A stretch of 64,000 bases of DNA from NCBI RefSeq assembly GCF_046630445.1, contig NC_092338.1:339163001-339227000 (forward strand), given 5' to 3'. Position 1 is the first letter of the stretch. Each line of letters starts with the position of its first letter. The DNA comes from Rutidosis leptorrhynchoides (Eukaryota > Streptophyta > Magnoliopsida > Asterales > Asteraceae). The notes beneath the pieces were generated by a model. The model had not been told where the DNA came from, ran no database searches, and saw only the letters and a program-made list of their open reading frames with translations. The position numbers and the translations under genes are program-made. Of this stretch, positions 1 through 10,953 are shown one piece after another.

Positions 1-121
1 ATTAATGCGCCAGATTATGAAATCAAAGGACAAATTCTACACATGGTGACTAATCAATGTTAATTTAGTGGTGCACTCTATTTAAAATAAGAGAAGTTGA
101 GGATGAATAGATATATCTCAT

Positions 122-1350
122 GTTATTTCCCTGGACTTTAAAGGGAGAAGCCAAAGATTGGTTGGAATCGTTACCTGAATGGGCGATTGATACATGGGAC
201 GTTTTAGTTGAAAAATTTCTTAAACAATTCTTTCCTGCATCTAAGCCGTAAGACTTCAAGCAGAAATTGTTACGTTTACACAGAAACCGAATGAAACTCT
301 ATATGAGGCGTGGACAAGATTTGGAAAGTTATTAAGAGAATGTCCGTAACATGGTTTAGACACCTGTCAAATAGTACAAATATTCTACCAAGGATGCGAC
401 ATCACTACAAGGAAAGACATAGATATAGCAGCTGGTGGTTCTATTATGAAGAAAACAGAAACTGATGCTTACAAAATTATTGATAACACTGCTTCCCACT
501 CACATGAGTGGCACCAAGAAAAAGATATCGTTAGATCATCTAAAGCAGCTAGAGCCGATTCTAGCCATGACTTAGATTCCATTTCCGCAAAGATAGATGC
601 TGTCGAGAGACGAATGGAAAAGATGACTAAGGATATTCTCTCAATACGAATTAGTTGTGAGCAGTGTGGAGGACCACATTTGACAAAAGATTGTCTCAGT
701 ATTGAATTAACAATGGAACAAAGAGAGAATATTTCATACATAAACCAAAGGCCTGGAAATAATTATCAGAATAATTATCAACCGCCAAGACCGATCTACA
801 ATCAAAACCAGAATTATAACAGAAATGTTCCATACAACAACCAACAAGGTCCTAGCAATCAACAAGTATCCAATAATACTTACAACCAGCAAAGACCTAA
901 TTTTCAAAATAAACCACAACCCGATGATAAAAAGCCGAATTTAGAAGATATGATGACGAAGCTAGTTGAAACTCAAACGCAGTTTTTCACATCTCAAAAA
1001 CAAACCAATGAACAAAATGCTCAAGCATTTAGAAATTAACAAGCTTCTATTCAAAATCTGGAACAAGAAGTAAGTAACCTAGCAAGGTTAATAGGTGAAA
1101 GAAAACCGGGAAGTTTACCTAGTGATACAAATGCTAACCCCCGAAATGAAACAGCTAAAGCCATTACCACAAGAAGTGGTACAACACTTAAACCACCTAA
1201 AATACCTGTAACTTCTGATGAAGCTATTCCTACTCCACAAGAACCACAACCTGAACAAGATAAGGAAACAGAACCGGTAGTTGAGAAGGTTAATGAAGAT
1301 AACACAGTTAAGGCTAAACCTTATGTTAAACCATACCAACCACCACTTCC
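122..1350 (+). pseudogene. Element A gag region (Athila type)
   Basis: Translation near 130-250 reads KGEAKDWLESLPEW and FLKQFFPASK, the conserved core of plant gypsy Gag. A CX2CX3HX4C knuckle, CEQCGGPHLTKDC, lies near 655-695, followed by an Asn/Gln-rich tail typical of Athila Gag. Gag would form the virus-like particle. The region belongs to a broken fossil copy. The same knuckle spacing is seen in the ORF of element E, which supports kinship. Confidence 0.85.
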
Positions 1351-1363
1351 TTACCCGAGTAAA

Positions 1364-1858
1364 ATGAAGAAAGAGAAACTTGAAGCCGAGCAATCCAAAT
1401 TCTTGGATATGTTTAAACAGATAAATGTAAATCTTCCTTTCATTGATGTGATTTCAGGAATGCCTAGATATGCTAAATTCTTGAAAGATCTAATCTCAAA
1501 TAGAAAGAAAATGGAAGAACTCTCGGCTGTTACTATAAACGCTAATTGTTCAGCAGTGCTGTTGAATAAGATACCAGAAAAACTATCTGATCCAGGAAGT
1601 TTCACAATTCCATATTTTCTGGGTAGTCTTAGTTCAATAGAAGCATTGGCAGACTTAGGTGCTAGTATAAATCTAATGCCGTATTCACTATATGCTAAAC
1701 TAGACCTTCGAGAATTGAAACCAACAAGAATAAGTATACAACTAGCCGATCGATCAATAAAATATCCTAGAGGGATAATGGAGAACATGCTAGTTAAAGT
1801 TGGTACTTTAGTATTTCCAGTAGATTTTGTTGTTCTGGACATGGAAGAAGATTCTTAA
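1364..1858 (+). pseudogene. Element A aspartic protease domain
   Basis: The translated segment carries ALADLGASINLMPYSLY, the plant retroelement pepsin-like active-site motif D-L/T-G-A-S, about two thirds along, followed by a flap-like stretch and VDFVVLDMEED. It would cleave the Gag-Pol polyprotein. It lies between gag and the RT linker as expected for Ty3/gypsy. Part of a broken copy. Confidence 0.85.
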
Positions 1859-1903
1859 GTTTCTCTCATATTAGGAAGACCATTCTTAAACACGGCTAAA
1901 GCA

Positions 1904-2479
1904 ATGATAGACGTGTTTGGTAAGAAATTGACCCTAAGTATAGAGGACGAGAGTGTTACCTTTTCAGTTGATAGAGCAATGCAACAACCGCAATCTACAG
2001 ATGATACATGTTATTATATTCAAACTATAGATTCACATGCAGAATTGTTAGAAGAATTTCCAGAATTACAAGGAACAGGAGAATGTTCTTTAGGAGAAGG
2101 AACAGAACAAATTGATGAAGCTAAAATGTTAGCTACACTTATAGCTAATGGATATGAACCAACAACAGAAGAAATTCAAATGCTAAAAGAAGAAGACAGA
2201 TATCGATACAAATCATCGATAGAAGAACCTCCGAAATTAGAGTTAAAGCCACTTCCAAACCATTTGGAATACGCTTATTTACATGGTGAATCTGAATTAC
2301 CTGTAATAATATCGTCTTCTCTTACTGAAAATGAGAAATCACAACTCATTTCTGTGTTGAAATCTCATAAACCAGCCATTGCATGGAAGATTCATGATAT
2401 TAAAGGAATAAGTCCTTCGTATTGCACACATAAAATCCTTATGGAAGAAGGTCATAAAACGTATGTGCAACGCCAATGA
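1904..2479 (+). pseudogene. Element A protease-to-RT linker domain
   Basis: This 191-codon segment joins protease to reverse transcriptase. It contains LLEEFPELQGTGE and LIANGYEPTTEE, then AIAWKIHDIKGISPSYCTHK, the usual entry into gypsy RT. No enzyme motif is visible in its first two thirds. The same FPEL...ANGYEPTTEE block is the recognisable core of the protein in element F, which makes this linker worth noting. Its role is unknown to me. Confidence 0.75.
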
Positions 2480-2494
2480 AGACTAAATCCTAAT

Positions 2495-3826
2495 ATGCAA
2501 GATGTAGTTAAGAAAGAAATTATTAAACTACTAGATGTAGGTTTAATATATCCAATTTCTGATAGTCCATGGGTAAGCCCAGTTCAATGCGTGCCTAAGA
2601 AGGGTGGCATGACTGTCATTACAAATGAGAAAAATGAGCTTATTCCTACTAGGACTGTAACAGGATGGCGTGTGTGTATTGATTATAGAAAATTAAATGA
2701 CGCCACCAGAAAAGATCACTTTCCCTTACCTTTCATTGATCAAATGTTGGAAAGATTAGCCGGAAATAGTTACTATTGTTTTCTAGATGGATTTTCCGGA
2801 TATTTTCAAATTCCAATAGCACCCGAGGACCAAGAGAAAACCACGTTCACGTGCCCTTATGGTACTTTTGCTTACAAACGCATGCCATTTGGACTTTGCA
2901 ACGCCCCTGCAACCTTTCAAAGGTGTATGATGGCGATTTTTCATGACATGATAGAAGAATGCATGGAAGTTTTCATGGATGACTTTTCAGTCTTCGGTGA
3001 TACATTTGAATCATGTCTAGTTAATCTGGAACGAATGCTTATTAGATGCGAACAATCAAATCTAGTTCTTAATTGGGAGAAATGCCATTTCATGGTTAAA
3101 GAAGGCATCGTTCTTGGACATAAAATCTCAAAGGAAGGAATTGAAGTGGATAGAGCTAAAGTAGATGTAATTGCTAAACTTCCACATCCCACCAATGTTA
3201 GAGGAGTTAGGAGTTTTCTAGGGCATGCCGGTTTTTACCGACGTTTCATAAAAGATTTTTCTAAAATTGCCACTCCTATGAATAAACTCCTAGAAAAGGA
3301 TGCTCCATACATCTTTTCAGATGAATGTATCAAATCTTTTAATATTCTTAAAGAGAAACTCACTAATGCGCCGATCATGATAACACCAAATTGGAATCTA
3401 CCATTTGAACTAATGTGCGATGCAAGTGATTTTGCAATGGGAGCCGTTTTAGGACAAAGGATTGAAAAACGATTTCAACCTATATATTATGCTAGTAAGA
3501 CGTTACAAGGAGCACAAACAAATTACACAACTACTGAAAAAGAACTCCTTGCTATTGTCTTTGCTTTTGACAAATTTCGTTCATATCTCGTTCTAGCAAA
3601 AACGGTGGTCTATACCGACCATTCTGCTCTTAGGTACCTATTTTCGAAACAAGATGCTAAACCAAGATTAATCCGTTGGATCTTACTCTTACAAGAGTTT
3701 GATATTGAAATCCGAGATAAAAGAGGAGCAGAAAATCTCGCCGCTGATCATCTTTCTCGTCTTGAAAATCCCGAATTAGAAGTTCTAAATGAATCGGCCA
3801 TACAAGACAACTTTCCTGATGAATAA
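2495..3826 (+). pseudogene. Element A reverse transcriptase and RNase H
   Basis: The 443-codon open segment shows the gypsy RT series: [60 protein letters not shown] and the catalytic FMDDFSVFG, then [12 protein letters not shown] and [16 protein letters not shown]. RNase H follows with [28 protein letters not shown] and [10 protein letters not shown]. These copy element RNA into DNA and degrade the RNA strand. The ordering and motif wording match Athila-type plant elements. Confidence 0.92.
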
Positions 3827-3829
3827 CTA

Positions 3830-5146
3830 TTGAAGATAGATTATAATAAAATTCCATGGTTTGTAGACTATGCAAATTATTTAGTATGTGGATTCCTTGA
3901 AAAAGGATTATCGTACCAAAAACGAAAGAAATTCTTCAGTGATATAAAATACTATTTTTGGGAAGATCCACATCTGTTTAAAAGTTGTCCAGATGGAATA
4001 ATACGCCGATGTGTATTCGGAGATGAAGCTAGTAAAATTTTAAACCATTGTCACACAGGACCAACAGGAGGGCATTATGGGCGTCAACTAACAGCAAGAA
4101 AAGTTTATGAAGCTGGATTCTATTGGCCCACAATTTAAAAAGACGCACACCTTCTTTGCAAATCCTGTGATGCATGTCAAATGGCTGGAAAAATAAGTCA
4201 ACGTGATGAAATGCCACAAAATGTCATACAAGTATGTGACGTATTTGACATTTGGGGTATTGACTTTATGGGACCATTTCCAAAATCTCATAATAATCTC
4301 TATATTCTCGTTGCCATTGATTATGTATCTAAATGGGCGGAAGCACAAGCTCTCCCAACTAACGATGCACGAGTTGTAGTCAACATTTTAAAACATCTTT
4401 TTGCAAGGTTTGGAACACCGAAAGCTTTAATAAGTGATCGGGGTACTCATTTCTGTAATAATCAACTTGAGAAAGTTCTTAAAAGATATGGAGTAACTCA
4501 TAAAATCTCCACCGCATATCATCCACAAACAAGTGGACAAGTTGAAAATACCAACCGAGCTTTAAAACGTATCCTAGAGAAAACCGTAGGATCAAATCCG
4601 AAGGAATGGTCCATTAAATTGGAGGATGCACTCTAGGCTTTTAGAACAGCCTACAAAACTCCAATTGGAACCACACCTTTTAGACTTGTTTATGGAAAAG
4701 CATGTCATCTTCCAGTAGAAATTGAACACAAAGCATTTTGGGCTTTGAAGACATGTAATCTTGATATACATGAAGCTGGACGTCTACGATTAAGTCAACT
4801 AAACGAATTTAAAGAGTTAAGACATGAAGCATACGAAAATTCATTAATCTATAAAGAAAGAACGAAGAAATGGCATGATAAAAGAATCAGAAGTTTAAAA
4901 GAATTTAAAGAAGGAGACAGAGTTCTTCTTTTCAATTCACGATTCAAGCTATTTCCTGGAAAATTGAAATCAAGATGGTCTGGACCATTCATAGTCAAAA
5001 GAGTTTTCCCATACGGAATAATAGAATTAATAAATTCAATTGGGATTGAATTTAAAGTTAATGGTCACAGAGTTAAACACTACATAGATAGTCCGATGGA
5101 ATTCGACAATGAAGTTAATCACAATTTCGATACCATAGCTAACTAA
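3830..5146 (+). pseudogene. Element A integrase region
   Basis: Pieces of integrase are clear. The N-terminal part has [12 protein letters not shown] and later CKSCDACQ, together the HHCC zinc domain. The catalytic core has [37 protein letters not shown] and [14 protein letters not shown], covering the D, D and E residues. The C-terminal part has [20 protein letters not shown] and [14 protein letters not shown]. No chromodomain is seen, which fits Athila rather than chromoviruses. Broken fossil. Confidence 0.88.
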
Positions 5147-5319
5147 GTGTGAGGAGAATCAAGTCTTTAAAGGATAATATGTATTTCTGTTAGAGTTAGA
5201 TTGTCTGTTTTCGTGTAGTTCTCGAAAATGGAACCCGAACGGTCTTTCCCTAGCAGACCCTAAAGAACTAGTCTTCTCCCCCCATTCTGAATTTTTATTT
5301 TTTTTTAGGTTTTTACGAA

Positions 5320-5736
5320 ATGAAGACTGCCTGTGAACTAAACCATGGTCTAATGCTACACGCTTTGATCACTAAACGTAATAATGACACACTTCCGAGT
5401 GAAATAGTATCAGTAATCAGAGAAAGATTGGATGGAGTAAGAAAAGAATCCAGATGCGAAGATAATAAGTTACAATTTGGTAAAGGAAAATCAAAATCTG
5501 CAGCGAAAAGAAGAGCACGACACCTAGAAAGATGTCACAAATGCGGAAAATGGTCACATGGAGGTAAATGTTCAAATAATCAAACCTATTCAAATACCGA
5601 ATTTGTTACTTTATGCACAGACGGACCGTTCATATGTTTAGAAGAAAAAACACTGAATGCTCGAGGTTACGCCTATGTAGCCATGGAAAACCAATTAAAC
5701 CGACTATCTTATGAATGGGATAGATCATATAACTAA
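5320..5736 (+). CDS. Element A small Cys/His ORF downstream of integrase
   Basis: An open frame of 138 codons begins MKTACELNHGLMLHALITKR and carries a basic stretch KGKSKSAAKRRARHLERC directly before a possible metal-binding cluster CHKCGKWSHGGKC. Element B has the same ORF on the other strand (61534-61827), so it is a regular part of the family. It ends just before a consensus 5' splice site at 5753. The function is unknown; a nucleic-acid-binding accessory protein is a guess from the basic and Cys/His content. Confidence 0.6.
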   Translation: MKTACELNHGLMLHALITKRNNDTLPSEIVSVIRERLDGVRKESRCEDNKLQFGKGKSKSAAKRRARHLERCHKCGKWSHGGKCSNNQTYSNTEFVTLCTDGPFICLEEKTLNARGYAYVAMENQLNRLSYEWDRSYN

Positions 5737-6195
5737 GAATACTATCTCACAGGTAAGTCTGTACAGTTTTTATTTTTTTTTATTTTTAACCTTTTGATAA
5801 TAAACGCTAATTTGTTCGCTATAAAGTATTAAATTGGTATTAAATAAAATTAGGTTTGGCGACCGAAATTATTGATATCATTCAAAAATTTATTACATCA
5901 CTGCGAAATTTAACGTTTATTCTTAAGGTATAAATATCTTTAATCAATCAACACAAAATATTTCAAAAATTCGTCATGAGTTAAATTAGGTCATGGAACC
6001 GAAATTACTTTGCCGAAAAGAGGGGCGTATATTTTTGATAATATTTGATTGATTAAAGTGGGATAAAAAGCCAAAAAGATTTTTAATTTTATTTTTACCA
6101 TGTTTTTAAAATTAATATATAAATCTTAAATTAATATTGTAAACTTTGTAAAAACAATATATTTAAAATTGTAAATATTTGAAATATATAATATA

Positions 6196-6365
6196 AGTTT
6201 GGTGTGATTTTATAATATGAATTTTTAAATTAAGTTTGGTGTGAATTTTTAATTTTTAAAATAAGAATTTTTAATTTTATGCATTTCAAATTTTAAGTTT
6301 GGTGTGAATTTTTAATATTAATTTTGAATTTTATGTATTTTTATTTTAAGTTTGGTGTGAATTTA
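6196..6365 (+). repeat. Four short direct repeats in an AT-rich spacer of element A
   Basis: The motif AAGTTTGGTGTGAATTT (the first copy with a small change) recurs near 6196, 6234, 6294 and 6346, spaced by about 40-60 bases of AT-rich sequence. The core is similar to the polypurine-like AAGTGTGGGG seen elsewhere in the element. The role is unknown. Confidence 0.8.
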
Positions 6366-6739
6366 AAAACAAAAAAATTTACTTTATCTCATTAAGTTAA
6401 AAATATGATTTTTAAAATTCATCGTAAGTTGAAGACTAGGTCATTGAACCGAAATTGCTTTACCCGAGGGAGGGACGAGAACTTTTATTATCATTATTTT
6501 TAATCTTATTGAATTAAAGTATGCCAAAAACATTAAAAAAAAACCCTAAAAATCTTAGCTTTTAAAACAATCGCTACAAAAAGACAAATTTTAAAATTTT
6601 ATCAAAGGACGGACTAGGACATCGATTCGAAACGACCTCGTTCTAAATAACAAGGGAAACAAAATTTTAAAATTAATTACTTAATTGTTTTAATTAGTAT
6701 AAGATATAAAAAAAAGCTGAAATCACTGTAGCCGGGCAC

Positions 6740-6787
6740 CCATGCGATCGCATGGGATTCTCCCTATACCTCCATGCGATCGCATGG
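6740..6787. repeat. Paired 16-bp palindrome upstream of the env-like ORF
   Basis: CCATGCGATCGCATGG occurs at 6740-6755 and again at 6772-6787. Each is a perfect palindrome with a central GCGATCGC. The same pair is present in the LTR of A (11699-11749) and of B (59007-59056), where it lies directly upstream of a TATA box. Here it sits inside the putative intron and about 800 bases before the env-like ORF, so it could mark a second promoter; that is inference. Confidence 0.85.
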
Positions 6788-7591
6788 AGGCAAAAATCTG
6801 GCCAGACTCAAAACAGCCAGCGAGCTGTGTTCTTTACCACTTCACACACACATACACGAAAAATACCTCAAATCTTCACCAAATTTCATCATTTTTCCAC
6901 CGTAATTCGTCATTTTTCTTGCTCTAATCATGCCTAGATTCTCATTCTTCAGCAAAATGGTAAAAATTACACCCCTAAACTCTATAAATTCCTAGTTTTT
7001 GTGATAATTACCAATTATTTACCTAATGCAATTTTGTTAATTTCTAGTGTAATTAGTGTTAAATTGTTAGTATTTTATGCATGTATAACCTAGATTGATG
7101 CTATTTAACATGATTTGAAGCCAAAAACTTCAAAATTTTTAGAAATCTAGGGTTTGTGTTCTTGAGCAATTTGGGACTTTTTGATATAAACAGGTTATGG
7201 CTGATTTTTGTCATGAATTATTGCTAAATTGAGTAGTGTAACATGTTTAGATAGTTAAATGATCCAAACATTGATCCTAAACATGATTTTTGGAGATTAA
7301 AGTGGACTTTTTAAGTCCAAAATTCATGAACTTGATTAATTTGATGTAATTGCCATTTGAGACTTGTTTAATTATTAGTAATGACTATTTTGACATGTTA
7401 TTTGAGTTAAATGCTTATGAACTTTGTATACATTTTCATATGTGCTTATTTGAAAAGTGTAGAATTGTGAAAAATTGTGAAAATGTGTATAAGTTTAATT
7501 TTGATTTAACATGTTATAGTGATTGTTTTAAGTTGTTATTTTGCTAACACTAATGCATATTTGGATGCACAAATTTTGTGTTTAATGTGCT

Positions 7592-9109
7592 TTGCAGAAA
7601 GCCGATACTGGAGGTTCAGGAGCATCATCATCTAGACGACCAGCACCAGCACCAGAACCAGAACCAGAAATGCAACACGAACAAGAACCACAACAACAGC
7701 CTGATCAGCACATACCTTATTATGATCCGGTACAGTTTGTTGATGAATTCATAGTATTCCCAATGAGGCCGCCAGTAGAATTCCCAACGATTCCTGAGCA
7801 CACTCTGCATCCTAATCTGAGATTTGATAGGAGATGGAGAGATTACGAGACATATCAAAGGAACAAATTCAAATTGGTAACAAAAAATGTAGAGGTGCCA
7901 AAGGTAATCGATTGGGCCCCTTTGGAAACGGTCCATCTAGCTGACCGTGTTAGACAGCTTTTAGTTCAAAGGTATGGCAGTTCTTCTTTTACAGATTGGG
8001 AACGTCTTTTCACCATTCGTAGACCTGTATATAAGGAATGGTGTGTTGAGTTGATGAGTACTGTATCACTTGATACAAATATAGTTAGAATAGATGATAG
8101 AAGATTTCTTAGGTTTATCCTAGGCGGTAGGATGTACAGAATGTCCATGCTGGACATGGCCAGGGCCTTACAGATATATACTCCTGGTGAGTTGCTATTA
8201 CCCGATTGTACAAATTTGATTCATTATGGTGAAAGGGTAGATAGTAACTTTGACGCTGACGCCATTTGGAGGCGTATGTCACATTTTGATATTTTTACAC
8301 GAGCAGGAGGACACTCCTATACACATATTGACAGAGCCGAGCTTCGTATTATTCATAGATTTTTGGCTAACTCGATTACACAGAGAGGTCATAATAAAGA
8401 AAAAATTACCTTACATGATTTATTCTACCTAAAGTGTATTCGAGATCCTAGAAGCTTTGTCAATATCCCCTACTGTGTTGCTTTTTATTTATCTAAAATG
8501 GTAGAGGGAATGCAGGACGGGAGTATAATAGGAGGAGGTATTTTTGTTACTCTCATTGGAGACTATTTAGGTGTTGATAGGAACCAAGGGGGTCCATTAC
8601 AGCTTTGTAGAGAACAGGTTGAGCCCTTAGGATTGAAAGTTTATGTGGGTGCTAAGGTATTGAAAAGTAGACGTAACCAGGCAGTACCCTATGAGGGAGC
8701 TCATCCTCAGGTAGAGAGAGGCTCAGACGAGGAAATGGAGGAGGCGGAAGACATTAGGGATGTCTTTCGAGATGCTATTCTTGACATCCACGTTCGTATA
8801 GATGAGGAAGCAATGACGAACGCGGCCAGACATAGTATGTATGAGCAGTGGAACTCCGAGCGAGTATACGAGGATTATAGGCGACGCCAACACGATAGCT
8901 GGTTAGTTCATCAGCACCAAATCATGAGCCAGCTATCATATCAGGTACCAAATAATTACGTACCTACTCGACCTGCTCATTTTCCACCACATAGCCCTGA
9001 TATCCGACCACCCTTTAACCGGTATGACTATAACCAAGCGTATCAAAACACCTATAACCAACAATGGAACCCACCTGACGAGATGAACTGGAACCCATAT
9101 CCAGACTGA
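7592..9109 (+). CDS. Element A ATHILA ORF-1/env-like protein
   Basis: An open frame of about 505 codons. The N-terminal 30 residues are Pro/Glu-rich, then come YDPVQFVDEFIVFPMRPP, a long globular part with VHLADRVRQLLVQRYG, FTDWERLF, RFILGGRMYRMSMLDMARAL and YTPGELLLPDC, and a Gln/Asn/Pro-rich end. This wording matches the ATHILA ORF-1 family, which stands where an envelope gene would be. I see no clear signal peptide or transmembrane helix. The frame does not open with ATG but directly behind a pyrimidine-rich TTTGCAG, suggesting a 3' splice site at about 7597. It lies inside the larger putative intron 5753-9335. Confidence 0.8.
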   Translation: MQKADTGGSGASSSRRPAPAPEPEPEMQHEQEPQQQPDQHIPYYDPVQFVDEFIVFPMRPPVEFPTIPEHTLHPNLRFDRRWRDYETYQRNKFKLVTKNVEVPKVIDWAPLETVHLADRVRQLLVQRYGSSSFTDWERLFTIRRPVYKEWCVELMSTVSLDTNIVRIDDRRFLRFILGGRMYRMSMLDMARALQIYTPGELLLPDCTNLIHYGERVDSNFDADAIWRRMSHFDIFTRAGGHSYTHIDRAELRIIHRFLANSITQRGHNKEKITLHDLFYLKCIRDPRSFVNIPYCVAFYLSKMVEGMQDGSIIGGGIFVTLIGDYLGVDRNQGGPLQLCREQVEPLGLKVYVGAKVLKSRRNQAVPYEGAHPQVERGSDEEMEEAEDIRDVFRDAILDIHVRIDEEAMTNAARHSMYEQWNSERVYEDYRRRQHDSWLVHQHQIMSQLSYQVPNNYVPTRPAHFPPHSPDIRPPFNRYDYNQAYQNTYNQQWNPPDEMNWNPYPD

Positions 9110-10054
9110 TTTAGTTCCATTTGGTTATTTATATGATTTTTATGTTTTTATCTTTTTACTTATTCATGTTTAAACTTATGTTATTGAATATACTTATGTA
9201 ATCTTTATCATTTTTATTATTATTGTGTACTAATATTTCACATTTAGGATTTGAAAGTGGGATATTAAGTCCCATTTCAAATTGCCATGCATGTTTATAT
9301 TTGTATGTATGTATATTGTAAATTGTACAAAACAGGGTAAAACAGCGCATTTTCAAAGACTGGCATTAAGTTCAGCAAAAGCTACTAATTTTGACGACAA
9401 GATGACAAATAAATGTGATGTAATAACAGACGAAATGAACAAATGATATGCACCATTTATCATTCAGCAACCAAACGCCAATATGTTTGGAAACTTTGGT
9501 AAAATTTAATCATTTTTACGCTAATCACCCTCAATAATTTAAATTGTTACTGATTTCTTGCAAATGAGGGCATTGCAAGATCTTAAGTGTGGGAAGGGGT
9601 TAAATTCTTTCGGATTTTTAAAATTTTTATCTTAAACACTTGGTTACCATTAAAAATACTAGTAACGTAGTAGTTGTATTAGAATCTAGTGCTCTCTGAT
9701 GATAAAGAACAGCCCTAGTCTTATATACTGACTACCCAATTCTAGTAAAAATTTTCAAAATTTTCAATTAAATGAACTCAAAATCATGTTTATACATATT
9801 TATGAACGATAAAACTAGGTGTTAACACCGAAATTATTGTTACCTCAGAAAGGACATAAATTGAGAAACAAACCAAAATGTTAAAATTCATTTAAAATGG
9901 AATAGAGGACAATAAAAAGGAAAATAAAAGCTGAGTGTGGGAAAAATTACCAAGTTATCTTAAACATATGTCACATATTTCTGTAACAAATAACTGAAAA
10001 TACTTTTGCTTTGGACTAAACTAAACTATTTTACCCGATGAAAGAAAAGAAGAG

Positions 10055-10261
10055 ATGGATCTACACGATGAATCAATTCCATCATTAAAAGGAAGTAAAG
10101 TCTTCCGAAAAAGAAACGCGCTTCTTGATTTAGGTCATGAAGTTGTCGTCCAGACCAGCTGTAGGTTGATGAAAAACCTAGAAAAGTCATCACTAAAATC
10201 AGTAGGAAATCCACGGACCTCAGCATTAAACAAGGTTGCCAAGTGGTCAGATTTATCCTAA
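10055..10261 (+). CDS. Small ORF in the 3' region of element A
   Basis: A 68-codon frame begins MDLHDESIPSLKGSKVFRKR and ends AKWSDLS. It recurs in element B with 7 of 68 residues changed, and weaker traces of the SLKEVKSSK block are found in E (near 15880) and F (near 26505). The hand count of silent and replacement changes between A and B looks close to neutral, so the frame may be incidental to a conserved RNA or DNA segment. Confidence 0.35.
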   Translation: MDLHDESIPSLKGSKVFRKRNALLDLGHEVVVQTSCRLMKNLEKSSLKSVGNPRTSALNKVAKWSDLS

Positions 10262-10602
10262 CCATGAGAAGGATTTATCTCAAAAAATGGGGGGGGCACC
10301 GTGCAAATTAGCTGGATAAGACTAATGAATCAGATCCCCAGAAAGGATAATCTCCTTAAAGATTAAAAATCAGCTTTTAAGCCTGATATTACTCAATCCT
10401 AGAGATTGACCTTAAAGATTGAGAATTCAAACTCATGGAATTCAATGATATCTAAACTCGAGCTTGAACGAGAAAATATTTTGATCAAATTATAAACCGA
10501 TTTGTTTTCTGAAAACCCATTTTCAATGCGTTCATTACCATTGAACGTAAAATCCTAGGAATTCACCTGGAATTCATTAGGTCATCTGAACCAAATCGGG
10601 TG

Positions 10603-10953
10603 TCAACCGTAAGAACGGTGGTTGCATAGCATGGTTAAAGACAGGACCTTGTGCCAGACCAACAAATTATAAGGGTGAGCTTTACTATTGCTCCTACAAA
10701 GGATAGTAATTGCGTCCGACACGTTATAGACCATAATTAAAAGCATGTCAGGGGACATTGCCTTAACAGTTGCTTGTTCAACGCTTTCCTTTACAACCGG
10801 ACGGTAGTTTACCGAAAGGTAATATACGGGACAAGTAAACTGGACGTGTTGCTTTCCTAATACAAGGTTAGCAAGTGAGTGACACAAAACCGCAAGTTTT
10901 GAGCTAAAATTTTCAAATCTGAAACCCACCAAGCCCACAAAAATATTTTGCAA
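10603..10953 (-). CDS. Antisense 116-codon ORF near the 3' LTR of element A
   Basis: On the strand opposite to gag-pol, a frame reads MQNIFVGLVGFRFENF to MLCNHRSYG. Element B has the same frame and length (59794-60144). Antisense additional ORFs before the 3' LTR are known in some plant gypsy elements. By hand count A and B differ by about 15 bases in 351, about 12 replacing a residue and 3 silent, which gives no sign of protein-level selection. It may therefore be a by-product of conserved sequence. Confidence 0.3.
   Translation of the reverse strand: MQNIFVGLVGFRFENFSSKLAVLCHSLANLVLGKQHVQFTCPVYYLSVNYRPVVKESVEQATVKAMSPDMLLIMVYNVSDAITILCRSNSKAHPYNLLVWHKVLSLTMLCNHRSYG

Larger units (their letters stand above)
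5753..9335 (+). other. Putative element A intron containing the env-like ORF
   Basis: The stretch starts with a consensus donor, CACAG then GTAAGT, and ends with an acceptor, ACAAAACAG then GG. Element B (minus strand) has the flanks joined directly at about 61426-61432 with nothing between and no change in length at the joint, only two apparent substitutions. That is the product expected from reverse transcription of spliced RNA. Spliced subgenomic RNAs are known for env-like ORFs of plant gypsy elements. An independent exact deletion in B, or a gain in A, cannot be excluded by eye. Confidence 0.7.

Noticed and set aside
1051-1842. Minus-strand frames opposite gag and protease of element A
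   Set aside because: Shadows of the plus-strand coding sequence.
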